Positions 17,840 to 27,863 of a DNA stretch of 64,000 nucleotides are shown here, piece after piece (positions within the stretch are counted from its first letter, which is position 1; every line of letters starts with the position of its first letter). Below the pieces are notes generated by a model, which ran no database searches, was not told the DNA's origin, and worked only from the letters and a program-made list of their open reading frames with translations. The stretch spans positions 124,001 through 188,000 of the forward strand of contig NZ_JAPFRD010000009.1 in the NCBI RefSeq assembly GCF_026183695.1, in the 5' to 3' direction. The stretch comes from Alteromonas aquimaris (lineage in GTDB: Bacteria > Pseudomonadota > Gammaproteobacteria > Enterobacterales > Alteromonadaceae). The position numbers and the translations under genes are program-made.

Positions 17840-20002
17840 ATGCAAGCAACTATCAAAGCAGATCGAGGTCTGTTTTCTTACCCCAAATACTGGCCTCATT
17901 GCTTAGGTACAGCACCGTTTCTGCCCATGTCGAAAAAAGAAATGGACGAATTAGGCTGGGATAGTTGCGACATCATTTTGGTAACAGGTGACGCATACGT
18001 CGATCATCCGAGCTTCGGTATGGCGGTGGTGGGGCGTGTACTTGAAGCTCATGGTTTTCGGGTAGGCATCATTGCGCAACCAGACTGGACCAGTAAAGAT
18101 GACTTCATGAAGCTGGGCGAACCCAACCTGTATTTTGGGGTCACGGCCGGCAACATGGATTCAATGATTAATCGTTATACAGCGGATAAAAAAATTCGCC
18201 ACGATGATGCTTATACGCCCGATAACATCGGCGGCAAACGCCCTGATCGCGCGGTGACGGTATATAGTCAACGATGTAAAGAAGCTTACAAAGGGATACC
18301 GGTAATAATTGGTGGAATTGAAGCCAGCTTGCGTCGAATTGCTCATTACGACTATTGGTCTGAGAAAGTCCGCCGCAGCGCGCTGTTTGATGCAAAAGCT
18401 GACATGTTAATGTTTGGTAATGCTGAGCGTCCGCTGGTGGAAGTTACCCACCGCTTAGCCGCGGGTGAAGATATTGCAGACATACGCGATGTGCGTGGTA
18501 CCGCTATAATCGTAAAAGAAGCACTTCCCGAATGGCAGGGCGTGGACTCTACCTCTATCGACCGCCCTGGCAAAATCGCTCCTATTCCAAGCCCCTATAT
18601 GGAAGAGCCGGAATGCGATAAGAAAGAATCTATTCCAGACGAGGCAGGTGCTGCAAAAGTGGTGGTGATACAACCTCCACAGCGTCGAAAACCGTGGGAG
18701 AACGTTTACGTAAAGCTTCCCGCGTATGAGACAGTGAGAGAGAACAAGGTTCTTTACGCACATACCTCGCGCATTTTACATCAGGAAACCAATCCTGGTT
18801 GTGCCCGAGCGTTAATGCAACGACATGGCGATCGACATATATGGATTAACCCGCCTGCCATGCCGCTTGAAACGGAAGAAATGGATGCGGTGTTTGATTT
18901 ACCTTATCAACGCGTGCCACATCCTGTTTATGGCAAAGCTAAAATTCCAGCCTATGACATGATTCGCTTTTCAGTCAATATTATGCGCGGTTGCTATGGC
19001 GGTTGCACATTCTGCTCTATCACTGAGCATGAGGGACGTATTATACAAAGTCGCTCGGAGGATTCGATCATTCGCGAAATCGAGCAGATCCGCGATAACG
19101 TTCCGGGATTCACCGGTGTAATATCTGACTTAGGTGGCCCTACCGCCAACATGTATCGTTTGCGCTGTAAAAGTCCCAAAGCCGAAGCGACTTGTCGCCG
19201 TCCTTCTTGTGTATATCCTAGCATTTGTGCACACATGGATACCGATCATACTCCCACCATTGACTTATATCGTCGGGCGCGAGACCTACCAGGGATCAAA
19301 AAGATTTTGATCGCCTCTGGCGTACGTTACGATTTGGCAGTAGAAGACCCTGCCTACGTTCGTGAACTTGCCCTGCATCATGTGGGCGGCTATTTAAAAA
19401 TAGCACCTGAACATACCGAAGAAGGCCCGCTGAGTAAGATGATGAAGCCCGGTATGGGCAGCTACTACCGCTTCAAGGAACTGTTTGACAAGTACTCGCA
19501 AGAAGCGGGTAAAAAACAGTACCTAATTCCCTATTTCATTGCTTCCCACCCGGGGACAACAGATGAAGATATGCTAAATCTGGCTATTTGGTTGAAGGAG
19601 AATCGCTTCAAATTAGATCAGGTGCAAAATTTCTATCCATCCCCCATGGCGACAGCTACGACCATGTATCACACTGAAGTCAACTCGCTTCGCAAAGTGA
19701 CAAAGGATAGTGAGTCGGTCCCGTCTGCTAAAGGCGAAATTCATCGCCGTCTGCATAAAGCTATGTTGCGTTATCACGACCCTAAGAACTTTGCTCAAAT
19801 TCGCGAAGCCTTGATTAAAATGGGTCGCGAGGATTTGATTGGTCGAGGACCGCATCATCTCGTACCTCCGGCCTCCGCAAAAGAAAAGCAACAGAAAGCG
19901 CGACCAGGAAAACGCGGAGAGCGCGCGTTAACTAAGCATACGGGCTTACCACCTCAGCCTAAGATTAAAAAGCCTGGTGGAAAAAAGAGGGCTAAAAGTT
20001 AA
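17840..20002 (+). CDS. YgiQ family radical SAM protein
   Basis: A 720-residue protein with an N-terminal cobalamin-binding-like domain and a radical SAM core. The 4Fe-4S motif is [11 protein letters not shown] (CxxxCxxC, near residue 382). The C-terminal tail is very basic ([10 protein letters not shown]...[11 protein letters not shown]), as usual in YgiQ. The reaction is unknown. ATG 17840 gives the conserved beginning of the family ([20 protein letters not shown] about residue 13). A separate Cys cluster, [15 protein letters not shown], lies after the radical SAM motif. Confidence 0.95.
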   Translation: MQATIKADRGLFSYPKYWPHCLGTAPFLPMSKKEMDELGWDSCDIILVTGDAYVDHPSFGMAVVGRVLEAHGFRVGIIAQPDWTSKDDFMKLGEPNLYFGVTAGNMDSMINRYTADKKIRHDDAYTPDNIGGKRPDRAVTVYSQRCKEAYKGIPVIIGGIEASLRRIAHYDYWSEKVRRSALFDAKADMLMFGNAERPLVEVTHRLAAGEDIADIRDVRGTAIIVKEALPEWQGVDSTSIDRPGKIAPIPSPYMEEPECDKKESIPDEAGAAKVVVIQPPQRRKPWENVYVKLPAYETVRENKVLYAHTSRILHQETNPGCARALMQRHGDRHIWINPPAMPLETEEMDAVFDLPYQRVPHPVYGKAKIPAYDMIRFSVNIMRGCYGGCTFCSITEHEGRIIQSRSEDSIIREIEQIRDNVPGFTGVISDLGGPTANMYRLRCKSPKAEATCRRPSCVYPSICAHMDTDHTPTIDLYRRARDLPGIKKILIASGVRYDLAVEDPAYVRELALHHVGGYLKIAPEHTEEGPLSKMMKPGMGSYYRFKELFDKYSQEAGKKQYLIPYFIASHPGTTDEDMLNLAIWLKENRFKLDQVQNFYPSPMATATTMYHTEVNSLRKVTKDSESVPSAKGEIHRRLHKAMLRYHDPKNFAQIREALIKMGREDLIGRGPHHLVPPASAKEKQQKARPGKRGERALTKHTGLPPQPKIKKPGGKKRAKS

Positions 20003-20040
20003 AATCAGAATTTATATAGGCTCTCACATCGCGAGTTATA

Positions 20041-20637
20041 GATGCCCGTCTGCACGGGCATGACGATGGTAATGTGTTTGTTTCTTACACTCTATACCAA
20101 AGGGGCGCGTCTCTAACCCAAAGGGGCACGTCTCTATGCCAACGGCGGACGTCATCACCGCGGAGGCGGTGATCTTTCAATCCTTACACCACCGTTATTT
20201 CACACACCGTGACTGACTTAAGGATTTCAATTTGAAAAAGATGCCCGTCTGCACGGGCATGACGGTGGGAATGTGTTTGTTTCTTACACTCTATACCAAC
20301 GGGACACGTCCCTATGCCAACGGCGGACGTCATCACCGCGGAGGCGGTGATCTTTCAATCCTTACACCACCGTTATTTCACACACCGTGGCTGAGTTAAG
20401 GATTTCAATTTGAAAAAGATGCCCGTCTGCACGGGCATGACGATGTTAATGTGTTTGCTTCTGACACTCTATACCAACGGGGCACGTCTCTATGCCAACG
20501 GCGGACGTCATCACCGCGGAGGCGGTGATCTTTCAATCCTTACACCACCGTTATTTCACACACCGTGACTGAGTTAAGGATTTCAATTTGAAAAAGATGC
20601 CCGTCTGCACGGGCATGACGATGGTAATGTGGTTGAT
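20041..20637 (+). repeat. Left array of the 178-bp double-hairpin repeat (3.2 units)
   Basis: Units start at 20041, 20240, 20418 and 20596; the last breaks off near 20635. Unit length is 178 bp, except that the first is 199 because of a 21-bp internal duplication around 20100-20120. Each unit has hairpin A (ATGCCCGT, loop CTGC, ACGGGCAT) and, about 100 bp further, hairpin B (ATCACCGC, loop GGAG, GCGGTGAT). The units end in AAGGATTTCAATTTG. Copies are nearly identical, so expansion is recent or copies are being homogenised. Confidence 0.95.
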
Positions 20638-20739
20638 TCGCCATATTTGTGTTTAAGAGGTATGGCGATACAATCACTTCCCTTTCACCATCACGACTAA
20701 TTTGGTAATCCTTTGAGCTGAATTAATCATAGACAAACC

Positions 20740-21030
20740 TCACAATAAGCTAGGGTATAGATCTGTCCATTCTGGATTTAATTGACTGATTAACCGGTTC
20801 TTCCAACTTCTATTCCATTTCTTTAGTCTTTTTTCTCTAAGGATCGCATTTTCCATATCATCAAAAACTTCGAAATACACAAGCTTATTTACGTTATATC
20901 TGCTACTAAAACCTTCTACCTGCTTGTTTTTATGTTGGTAGATTCGTTGTATTAAATTACTGGTCACCCCTATGTAAAGAGTAGTGTTGTTGAGGTTTGA
21001 AGTTATGTAGACGCACGGTTGCTTCATCAT
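20740..21030 (-). CDS. Small GIY-YIG nuclease-domain protein
   Basis: A 96-residue single-domain protein of the YhbQ/UPF0213-like GIY-YIG group. The motifs are CVYI and LYIGVTS (the GIY and YIG strands), R in NLIQRIYQHK, E in ENAILREKRLKKW and N in KWNRSW. A TTG at 21045 could add five residues, but ATG 21030 has AAGGA at good spacing. Substrate unknown. It is flanked on both sides by arrays of the same 178-bp repeat, and its ribosome-binding region shares the 12-mer AAGGATTTCAAT with the end of each repeat unit, in inverted orientation. Confidence 0.88.
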   Translation of the reverse strand: MMKQPCVYITSNLNNTTLYIGVTSNLIQRIYQHKNKQVEGFSSRYNVNKLVYFEVFDDMENAILREKRLKKWNRSWKNRLISQLNPEWTDLYPSLL

Positions 21031-21123
21031 TGAAATCCTTTTCAATTTTTATCTAAAATACAGATAGTTTGTGGAGTGTGAAAGTACAGTTTTTGAATTG
21101 ATTTCTATTCGAATTATGCTGTA

Positions 21124-21690
21124 GATACCCGTCTGCACGGGCATGACGGTGGGAATGTGTTTGTTTCTTACACTCTATACCAACGGGACACGTCCCTATG
21201 CCAACGGCGGACGTCATCACCGCGGAGGCGGTGATCTTTTAATTCCCACACCACAGTTATTTCACACACCGTGGCTGACTTAAGGATTTCAGTTGGAAAA
21301 AGATGCCCGTCTTCACGGGCATGACGATGATCGATGTGTTTGTTTCTTACACTCTATACCAACGGGGCACGTCCCTATGCCAACGGCGGACGTCATCACC
21401 GCGGAGGCGGTGATCTTTTAATCCTTTCTCCCAAAGTGTTTTCACACTCCGTGGTTGACTTAAGGATTTCAGTTTGAAAAAGATGCCCGTCTGCACGGGC
21501 ATGACGGTGGGAATGTGTTTGTTTCTTACACTCTATACCAACGGGACACGTCCCTATGCCAACGGCGGACGTCATCACCGCGGAGGCGGTGATCTTTTAA
21601 TTCCCACACCACAGTTATTTCACAGATCGTGACTGACTTAGGGATTTCAGCGTGAAGGAGATGCCCGTCTTCACGGGCATGACGATGATC
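21124..21690 (+). repeat. Right array of the 178-bp double-hairpin repeat (3.2 units)
   Basis: Units start at 21124, 21302, 21482 and 21660 (spacing 178, 180, 178 bp), in the same orientation as the left array. The first unit has one stem mismatch in hairpin A (ATACCCGT). The second and fourth have loop CTTC instead of CTGC with the stem kept. Sequence within this array is closer to its own members (ATCTTTTAATTCCC) than to the left array (ATCTTTCAATCC), so each array has evolved as a block. Confidence 0.95.
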
Positions 21691-21792
21691 GATAGGCAGT
21701 AAAAACCGGCGTGCCGGTGAGTGATAGACTGTAAAAAACGCTGTGACGGTGAGCGATGCACAATGAAAACCGGTGTGGCTGGCACGCCGGCA
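21691..21792 (+). repeat. Three degenerate 32-bp tandem units
   Basis: GATAGGCAGTAAAAACCGG, GATAGACTGTAAAAAACGC and GATGCACAATGAAAACCGG begin at 21691, 21723 and 21755, exactly 32 bp apart, each ending near CGGTGAG/C or a GGCACGCCGG hairpin. They directly follow the right 178-bp array. The last unit, read on the minus strand, could form a weak hairpin followed by TTTT after ahpF. Confidence 0.55.
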
Positions 21793-21818
21793 ACTAAGTA
21801 GCAGTGCGCAATGTCGCG

Positions 21819-23402
21819 TTATGCCACTTCTGCTATATCTTCTTCCACTTGATGTGTCAGTAAGTACTCAAATGCCGCCAGAGAAGCTTTAGCACCCTCC
21901 CCCATAGAAACCACAATTTGCTTGTAAGGTACGGTAGTCACGTCCCCGGCTGCAAATATCCCTGGTTCAGATGTTAAACATTTCTCATTAACAATAATTT
22001 CGCCATGTTTCGTGGTATCCACAACGCCCTTAACAAACTGGCTGTTCGGTACCAATCCTATTTGTACAAACACCCCGGCAAGCGGCAGCGTGTCGACTTC
22101 TTCCGTAGCTCGGTCTTTATATTCTATACCTACGACCTTACCATCCTGGGCCACGATTTGCTGGGTTGCGACATTTTTCTTGATTGTGATATTGCTACGC
22201 TTTTTGGCTTGTTCAACTAGTACACTGTCAGCTTTTAACTCTGGCATAAATTCGAAGACGGTAACCGATTTAACGATACCAGCTAAATCCAATGCCGCTT
22301 CTATACCTGAATTACCACCACCAATAACCGCAACGTCTTTCCCTTTAAAGAAGGGACCATCACAGTGCGGACAATACGCTACACCGTTACCAATATTTTC
22401 TTTTTCCCCTGGCACGCCCAGCTCTCGCCACCTGGCTCCGGTGGCCACAATAACCGAACGACTGGTCATAGTCTCACCGGAGGATAGTTTAATCGTTTTT
22501 ATTTCGTCACTCTCTACGCTTACCGCATGCACATGCTCTTTAAGAGTGATGTCATAGTTTTTCATATGATCAGCAAGATTTCCTACTAATTCCGGACCTG
22601 TGGTAACGGGTACAGAAATTAGATTTTCTATTCCCATCGTATCTTTTACCTGACCACCGAAGCGATCAGCCACAACGGTGACTTTCAGACCCTTTCGTGC
22701 ACTATATATTGCGGCACTGACACCAGCAGGCCCCCCACCTATTACTATGACATCCTGCATAGGCAGACTTTCACCTTTATTGACTTCGGTGAGTTGTGGG
22801 TAATTTTCCACAAGCTTATTAATTAAAGTAGCGGCATCTATTTTACCATTCGCGAAACGCTCGCCGTTTAGGTATACACTTGGTACACCTTGGATATCCC
22901 GTTCTTCAATTAGATTGGGGTATAGGCCCCCATCAATCATTTCAGTAGAAATGTTGGGATTTAACAGGGCAAATTGATTAAGTATCTGCACCACGTCCGG
23001 GCAGTTGTGGCAGCTTAAACTGACAAATACTTCAAAGTGTAATTGATCAGACACCGCAGTCACCATTTTTTGCACGCTCTCATCCAGTTTTAAATTCGTG
23101 CCTGAAGCATGCAGGATAGCTAATATCAACGAGTTAAATTCATGTCCACTTGGGATTCCTGAAAAACGTATTCCCGTATCAACGCCATTAACTTCTATGA
23201 AAAAGCTAAGGGCGCTGCGTAATTTTTCGTGCGTATCACGCTCTTCAAGTTTAAGATTATCACTGGTCTGAACGATGCTAGTTAAAAACGCTATTAATTC
23301 GTTTCTTTTACTGTGTTCGCCGGTTTGCAAAACAAACGTGACATCGTTTTGCATCGACTCAAAATAACCTTTTAATGTGTTAACTATATCCGGGGTTAGC
23401 AT
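21819..23402 (-). CDS. ahpF: Alkyl hydroperoxide reductase subunit F
   Basis: A 527-residue flavoenzyme that transfers electrons from NAD(P)H to AhpC. The N-terminal tandem thioredoxin-like domain carries C131-x-x-C134 (SCHNCPDV). The C-terminal thioredoxin-reductase part has the FAD site GGGPAGVSAAIYSARKG, the redox centre CPHC (about 345) and the NAD(P)H site GGGNSGIEAALDL. Length matches E. coli AhpF. It follows ahpC after 75 bp and is probably in the same transcript. Confidence 0.96.
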   Translation of the reverse strand: MLTPDIVNTLKGYFESMQNDVTFVLQTGEHSKRNELIAFLTSIVQTSDNLKLEERDTHEKLRSALSFFIEVNGVDTGIRFSGIPSGHEFNSLILAILHASGTNLKLDESVQKMVTAVSDQLHFEVFVSLSCHNCPDVVQILNQFALLNPNISTEMIDGGLYPNLIEERDIQGVPSVYLNGERFANGKIDAATLINKLVENYPQLTEVNKGESLPMQDVIVIGGGPAGVSAAIYSARKGLKVTVVADRFGGQVKDTMGIENLISVPVTTGPELVGNLADHMKNYDITLKEHVHAVSVESDEIKTIKLSSGETMTSRSVIVATGARWRELGVPGEKENIGNGVAYCPHCDGPFFKGKDVAVIGGGNSGIEAALDLAGIVKSVTVFEFMPELKADSVLVEQAKKRSNITIKKNVATQQIVAQDGKVVGIEYKDRATEEVDTLPLAGVFVQIGLVPNSQFVKGVVDTTKHGEIIVNEKCLTSEPGIFAAGDVTTVPYKQIVVSMGEGAKASLAAFEYLLTHQVEEDIAEVA

Positions 23403-23477
23403 AACGAAAATGTCCTTTCACTAATTAGAGGAATGGCGCGGCTGGGTAGCCGCGCAACGAGCACGTTTGGGTTGAAC

Positions 23478-24041
23478 TTAAATTTTGCCAACAAGGTCAA
23501 GAGACGGTGCCAGTGTAGCTTCACCTTCTTTCCACTTGGCTGGACATACTTCGCCTGGATGGTTAGCCACATACAGTGCAGCCTTGACCTTGCGAACTAA
23601 GTCATCTGCATCGCGACCGATACCTTCTGCAGTAATTTCCATGGCCTGAATAATACCTTCAGGATCAACGATAAAGGTTGCACGATCGGCTAGACCCATA
23701 GTTTCACGCATACAATCAAAGTTACGCGTAACCTGGCCTGTAGGGTCGCCTATCATGGCGAACTTAATTTTTCCAATCGTTTCCGATGCATCGTGCCAAG
23801 CTTTGTGAGTGAAATGCGTGTCAGTGGAAACCGAAAAAACTTCTACGCCACGCGATTGCAATTCTTCATATTTGTCAGCGACGTCACCAAGTTCAGTAGG
23901 ACATACGAAAGTAAAGTCTGCTGGATAAAATACGAACACAGCCCATTTACCTTTAATATCTTCACTACTTACCTCAATAAACTCACCATTTTTAAAGGCA
24001 TTCGCTTTAAAGGGTTTGATTGCTGTATTAATTAACGCCAT
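23478..24041 (-). CDS. ahpC: Alkyl hydroperoxide reductase subunit C (typical 2-Cys peroxiredoxin)
   Basis: A 187-residue peroxiredoxin that reduces hydrogen peroxide and organic hydroperoxides. The peroxidatic cysteine is C47 in DFTFVCPTE and the resolving cysteine C166 in EVCPAKWK, identical in position to E. coli AhpC. An upstream ATG at 24056 adds five residues, but [11 protein letters not shown] is the conserved start. The first gene of ahpC-ahpF. A promoter and a partial OxyR-like site lie upstream. Confidence 0.97.
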   Translation of the reverse strand: MALINTAIKPFKANAFKNGEFIEVSSEDIKGKWAVFVFYPADFTFVCPTELGDVADKYEELQSRGVEVFSVSTDTHFTHKAWHDASETIGKIKFAMIGDPTGQVTRNFDCMRETMGLADRATFIVDPEGIIQAMEITAEGIGRDADDLVRKVKAALYVANHPGEVCPAKWKEGEATLAPSLDLVGKI

Positions 24042-24128
24042 ATGATTACTCTCCATTAAATATAAAAGGCTTTATGCCAGATGGTTTAAAACACCAGTAA
24101 CGCGGGGTTACTTAATTCGATGGGGTAA

Positions 24129-24202
24129 GGATAATGAGGTGCAAGAAAGAAAGACAATTGATTAAATAGAACGATCCAATCATAAATATCGATTAGACCA
24201 TG
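24129..24202 (-). promoter_or_regulatory. Candidate ahpC promoter with OxyR-like site
   Basis: Read on the minus strand, TTGTCT (24152-24157) and TTATCC (24129-24134) are 17 bp apart. Just upstream, 24166-24202 reads ATAG-N7-CAAT-N7-ATCG-N7-CATG, which matches 11 of 16 positions of the OxyR pattern ATAG-N7-CTAT-N7-ATAG-N7-CTAT. OxyR binding next to the -35 of ahpC is usual in gammaproteobacteria. The match is partial. Confidence 0.35.
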
Positions 24203-24259
24203 GAAAGGTGAACTATTTTTCCTATCACTATAGGATTATATACGGAATGGTAACTTAAC

Positions 24260-25939
24260 CTAGCTGACTGCTTTATCAGGCATAGTCGCGTCATTTTCGG
24301 CTTCAATTGAAATTCCAAGCGAATCTAAAAAATGATTCCGTTTTTGAATGTGCGCAGCCGGAAGATCATCGCTCATAAGTGACCGACCCGCTTTTTTCGC
24401 TAGCTCTAACTGCTCCAGATTTAAAGTTTCCTTGAGATTAAGTTGTACTAATACTTTAAGTAAACTTAATGCGATTTGTTTGTCTGTTGGGGCCAGGGTA
24501 TATGCCTGTTTGAGATTATTATAAGCGGGTACCATACGATTTTCTTTATAATTCGTAGCCGCCATGGCTTTTAGTTCTTTGGTCGTAAAGCTGATTTCTT
24601 TACGCTCGATTGACTCTTGTTTCAAATACTCATCTACCACCTGGCTGGTAAAGGTGTCACCTTCTATTTGTTTTCTTAATTCATCAAGCACTTTCAGACA
24701 ATGTTCTTTCATTCCCATCTCGTGGAATGCTTTCATCTTATCTAAACAATCTTCCATAGACAGGTTCGAGGTAGTCGGTTTCTGCCCTTTCATTATTTCT
24801 TCAGCTTTTTGTTTGTCCTTCTTAAGACAAAGAAGTCGGGCTTCAACAATAGTAAATTGCGGACCCAATTGAGCAAGCACGCCTTTTTGCAGTTTAATCT
24901 CATTCAGTTCTAACTCTAACTTCTGTAGTGTTTTTTGAGACTGTTCGCCAGTTTGGGTGGTGGCCAGATCGATGGTCGAACGCACTACATTTAACTGTAA
25001 TTCAGGCGAGTCATGAATAGAATTTTTCGCATATCGGGCCATATTTTTTACGGCGGCTAACTGACCTTCTTTATCGCGGTTTAATCGGGCTAGATCCCAC
25101 AATTTCTTGTTACGATTAATATTACGCGGAGCAAGCTGACTAGCGTATTTCATCTGCTCATAGGCGGCTTCAAATTGCTCTTTTTCAATATAATACTGCG
25201 CCATCAAATCGTACATTTGAAAACGCGTATCTGAACGCCCCATGAGATCTTCGATTAAGTCGCTGGCTTCTTCTATTCTGTTCTGCTTTAACATGGCGCG
25301 AACCAAACCGATGTTCATCCAGGCGTGGTCCTGTTTTGATAACAACTGAATAAAATAGCGCTCAGCCTCTTCATATTGAAATAACTGAAATAAGCAATTG
25401 CCAATGATTCTCCGTAATTTCGGATGGTATTCAGCTAAAGACTTATCTAGCAGTTGACGCTCAGCCTGATAAATGGCGCCTGCAAAGTCGCGTTCTGATA
25501 AACAATGATATACTCGATTTAATTTGGCTCGTATGTTGAGCAAATGGATGAGTCGCTGTTGAACACGAGTGCGGGCAAGTGGTTTAACCCAAAAATCATC
25601 AGGTTGTAGCTCGACGATACAGTTAACTAACGCTTGACTGGTTTCTGCACTTAAGAAAATGACAGTAGTGTTATCGGTGATAAATCGTTTGTGTTTCAAC
25701 TCTTCGAATAAATGGAAGCCGTCCTTGTCATGACTGACATTGAAGGCAATGAGAATAAAATCAAACTGCACTTGCTCGCACAACCGAATTGCGTGATAGG
25801 CATTCATTGCACTACTGACTTTCTCGATACCTATTTCTGCCAAGGCCGCCTTAATCGTATCATGCACTAAGCTTTGATTGTCAATTATCAGAATCTTGTG
25901 GTCTTGAATGGCAGGAGGGGACGAGAATTTTTCCAACAT
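24260..25939 (-). CDS. Degenerate receiver domain plus TPR-repeat protein
   Basis: A 559-residue cytoplasmic protein. Residues 15-135 have the fold pattern of a response-regulator receiver (KILIIDNQS, then DFWVKP with the conserved Lys119). The phosphoacceptor position at the end of the third strand is A65 (FILIAFNV, where the family has D), and the acidic pair is D20-N21. It should therefore not be phosphorylated in the usual way. The rest is a series of TPR-like helices (about 150-540), including YHPKLRRIIGNCLFQLFQYE. No output DNA-binding domain. Probably a protein-interaction scaffold; a single gene. Confidence 0.8.
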   Translation of the reverse strand: MLEKFSSPPAIQDHKILIIDNQSLVHDTIKAALAEIGIEKVSSAMNAYHAIRLCEQVQFDFILIAFNVSHDKDGFHLFEELKHKRFITDNTTVIFLSAETSQALVNCIVELQPDDFWVKPLARTRVQQRLIHLLNIRAKLNRVYHCLSERDFAGAIYQAERQLLDKSLAEYHPKLRRIIGNCLFQLFQYEEAERYFIQLLSKQDHAWMNIGLVRAMLKQNRIEEASDLIEDLMGRSDTRFQMYDLMAQYYIEKEQFEAAYEQMKYASQLAPRNINRNKKLWDLARLNRDKEGQLAAVKNMARYAKNSIHDSPELQLNVVRSTIDLATTQTGEQSQKTLQKLELELNEIKLQKGVLAQLGPQFTIVEARLLCLKKDKQKAEEIMKGQKPTTSNLSMEDCLDKMKAFHEMGMKEHCLKVLDELRKQIEGDTFTSQVVDEYLKQESIERKEISFTTKELKAMAATNYKENRMVPAYNNLKQAYTLAPTDKQIALSLLKVLVQLNLKETLNLEQLELAKKAGRSLMSDDLPAAHIQKRNHFLDSLGISIEAENDATMPDKAVS

Positions 25940-26310
25940 GGCAGTGATCGAAGCTTCAATTTATTTCACAAATACCGGCCTGACTCTGCTATTACGAATA
26001 CAGACATCAACCAACGCATACGCTATCTATATGGTAAATAGCACAATATGGTAAATGGTAACACCAATTATCATTTTGTCTACGCGCAAAAATAACGTGA
26101 ACCTAAATAATCCGCGCTACGTAGGTTGTGGCGCACGGTTGTTCTACCGGCATACAAAATTCAATCTTTGAAATATTTCGCTTGCTATCGCGCGATCATT
26201 TTAGCTTAAATTAGGGTATAAATTATTGTTATAAAAGTGCTATTTTCACACAGTTGTATGACTGTTTTTGTATATGCGCTTTTCTTTTCAGTTCGTTGGG
26301 GAATTTTTAA
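25940..26310. other. Divergent intergenic region
   Basis: About 370 bp between the receiver-TPR gene and the GNAT/nitrilase gene, transcribed divergently; it should hold both promoters. I see no hairpin, RNA or coding frame I can support. Confidence 0.35.
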
Positions 26311-27861
26311 ATGAGTCAGGACCAAACTGTTATCGAAGATACTGAACACCACCTTGAGTTGAGGAAGCTTCGACTTGATGATTATGAGCATGTAAAAGAA
26401 TTGATGGATCAGGTGTATGCGAGTGTAGGGGGCGCCTGGCCATATAAAAATTTTAAAGCACAAGTGACCACCTTCCCAGACGGTCAAATCTGTATAGAAG
26501 ATAAAGGAAAAGTCGTGGCGTTTGCCATTTCGGTCATTGTGGATTATGAACAGTTTGGTGATAAACATAGTTATGATGAAATCACAGGCGATGCGTACCT
26601 CACCACCCATGATCCGAACGGCGACGTTTTATATGGTGTGGAAGTAATCGTTTGCCCTGATTATCGAGGTCTGCGCTTAGGTCGACGCTTGTATGAAGCA
26701 CGTAAAGAACTTTGCCGGAACCTGAACTTAAAATCCATTATGGCAGGTGGACGCATCCCTAATTATGCTAGTTATGCCCATGAGATGACACCTTATGAAT
26801 ATATCGAGCAGGTTAAGTCTAAAGATATTTATGATCCGATTTTAACGTTTCAGCTTTCCAACGGCTTTGAAGTCAAACAAGTTCTGCATGCATATCTTCC
26901 TGAAGACGAGGATTCCCATGGGTACGCTACCCTGTTGCAATGGCATAACATCTATTATGAACCGGGTAATCCGAAATTATTTGGTGGCTTAAAGCCCAGC
27001 GCCAGGATTGGCTGTATTCAGTGGCAAATGCGTTATTTTGAGAACGTAGCAGAAATGCTTCAACAGGCCGAATACTTTGTTGACGCACTTTCAGATTACA
27101 AATGCGATGTGGCTTTGTTTCCCGAGTTTTTCAATGCGCCATTAATGGGACTGAGCCCTTCGGAGTCGTCTATTGATGCAATTTGGCATTTGGCTACCTA
27201 TACAGACGAAATACTTACCGCCATGTCGCATTTAGCCGTCTCCTACAATATAACCATTATTGCAGGTTCAATGCCGGTAGTAGAAGATGATGAGTTGTAT
27301 AACGTAAGTTACATCTGTAAACGTGACGGAACTATTGAAAGCCAGTACAAGCTGCACCCTACTCCGCATGAAAAATCTGACTGGATTATGAAAGGGGGTA
27401 ACAGTTTACGGGTATTCGACACAGATTTTGGCAAAATTGGCGTTCTCATATGTTATGATGTTGAGTTCCCGGAACTTGGGAGAATACTGTCTGAACAGGA
27501 GATGCAAATTTTGTTTGTTCCTTTTTGGACAGATACCAAAAACGGTTACTTAAGAGTGCGCCGATGCGCCCAGGCAAGAGCCATTGAAAACGAGTGTTAC
27601 GTGGTAATCGCAGGTAGTGTCGGCAATTTACCCAAAGTAGATAATGTTGATATTCAGTACGGCCAAACAGCTGTATTTTCGCCTTCTGATTTTGCTTTTC
27701 CTCATGACGCTATTGTGTCGGAAACGACACCTAATACAGAGATGACTTTAATAGTAGACTTGGATTTGGAAAAATTACGGCGCCTTCAAAATGAAGGATC
27801 TGTGCGTAATTATCTGGATCGTCGGCGTGATTTATACCGCGTGGAGTGGATTGGAAATTAA
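26311..27861 (+). CDS. GNAT acetyltransferase / carbon-nitrogen hydrolase fusion
   Basis: A 516-residue two-domain protein. The N-terminal part (about 15-210) is a GNAT fold with the acetyl-CoA loop YRGLRLGRRLYEAR. The C-terminal part (about 225-505) is a nitrilase-superfamily amidase with the Glu-Lys-Cys triad: E in FPEFFNAP (about 272), K in YKLHPTPHEK (about 347) and C in VLICYDVEFPEL (about 381). The same fusion is known in many bacteria; the substrate is not established. The fusion links amide hydrolysis and N-acetylation of a shared amine, by inference. The thioredoxin-like gene follows at once. Confidence 0.92.
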   Translation: MSQDQTVIEDTEHHLELRKLRLDDYEHVKELMDQVYASVGGAWPYKNFKAQVTTFPDGQICIEDKGKVVAFAISVIVDYEQFGDKHSYDEITGDAYLTTHDPNGDVLYGVEVIVCPDYRGLRLGRRLYEARKELCRNLNLKSIMAGGRIPNYASYAHEMTPYEYIEQVKSKDIYDPILTFQLSNGFEVKQVLHAYLPEDEDSHGYATLLQWHNIYYEPGNPKLFGGLKPSARIGCIQWQMRYFENVAEMLQQAEYFVDALSDYKCDVALFPEFFNAPLMGLSPSESSIDAIWHLATYTDEILTAMSHLAVSYNITIIAGSMPVVEDDELYNVSYICKRDGTIESQYKLHPTPHEKSDWIMKGGNSLRVFDTDFGKIGVLICYDVEFPELGRILSEQEMQILFVPFWTDTKNGYLRVRRCAQARAIENECYVVIAGSVGNLPKVDNVDIQYGQTAVFSPSDFAFPHDAIVSETTPNTEMTLIVDLDLEKLRRLQNEGSVRNYLDRRRDLYRVEWIGN

Positions 27862-27863
27862 TA

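Noticed and set aside
20041-21690. CRISPR array
   Set aside because: The units are 178 bp long, nearly identical over their full length, have no variable spacers, and no cas gene is nearby.
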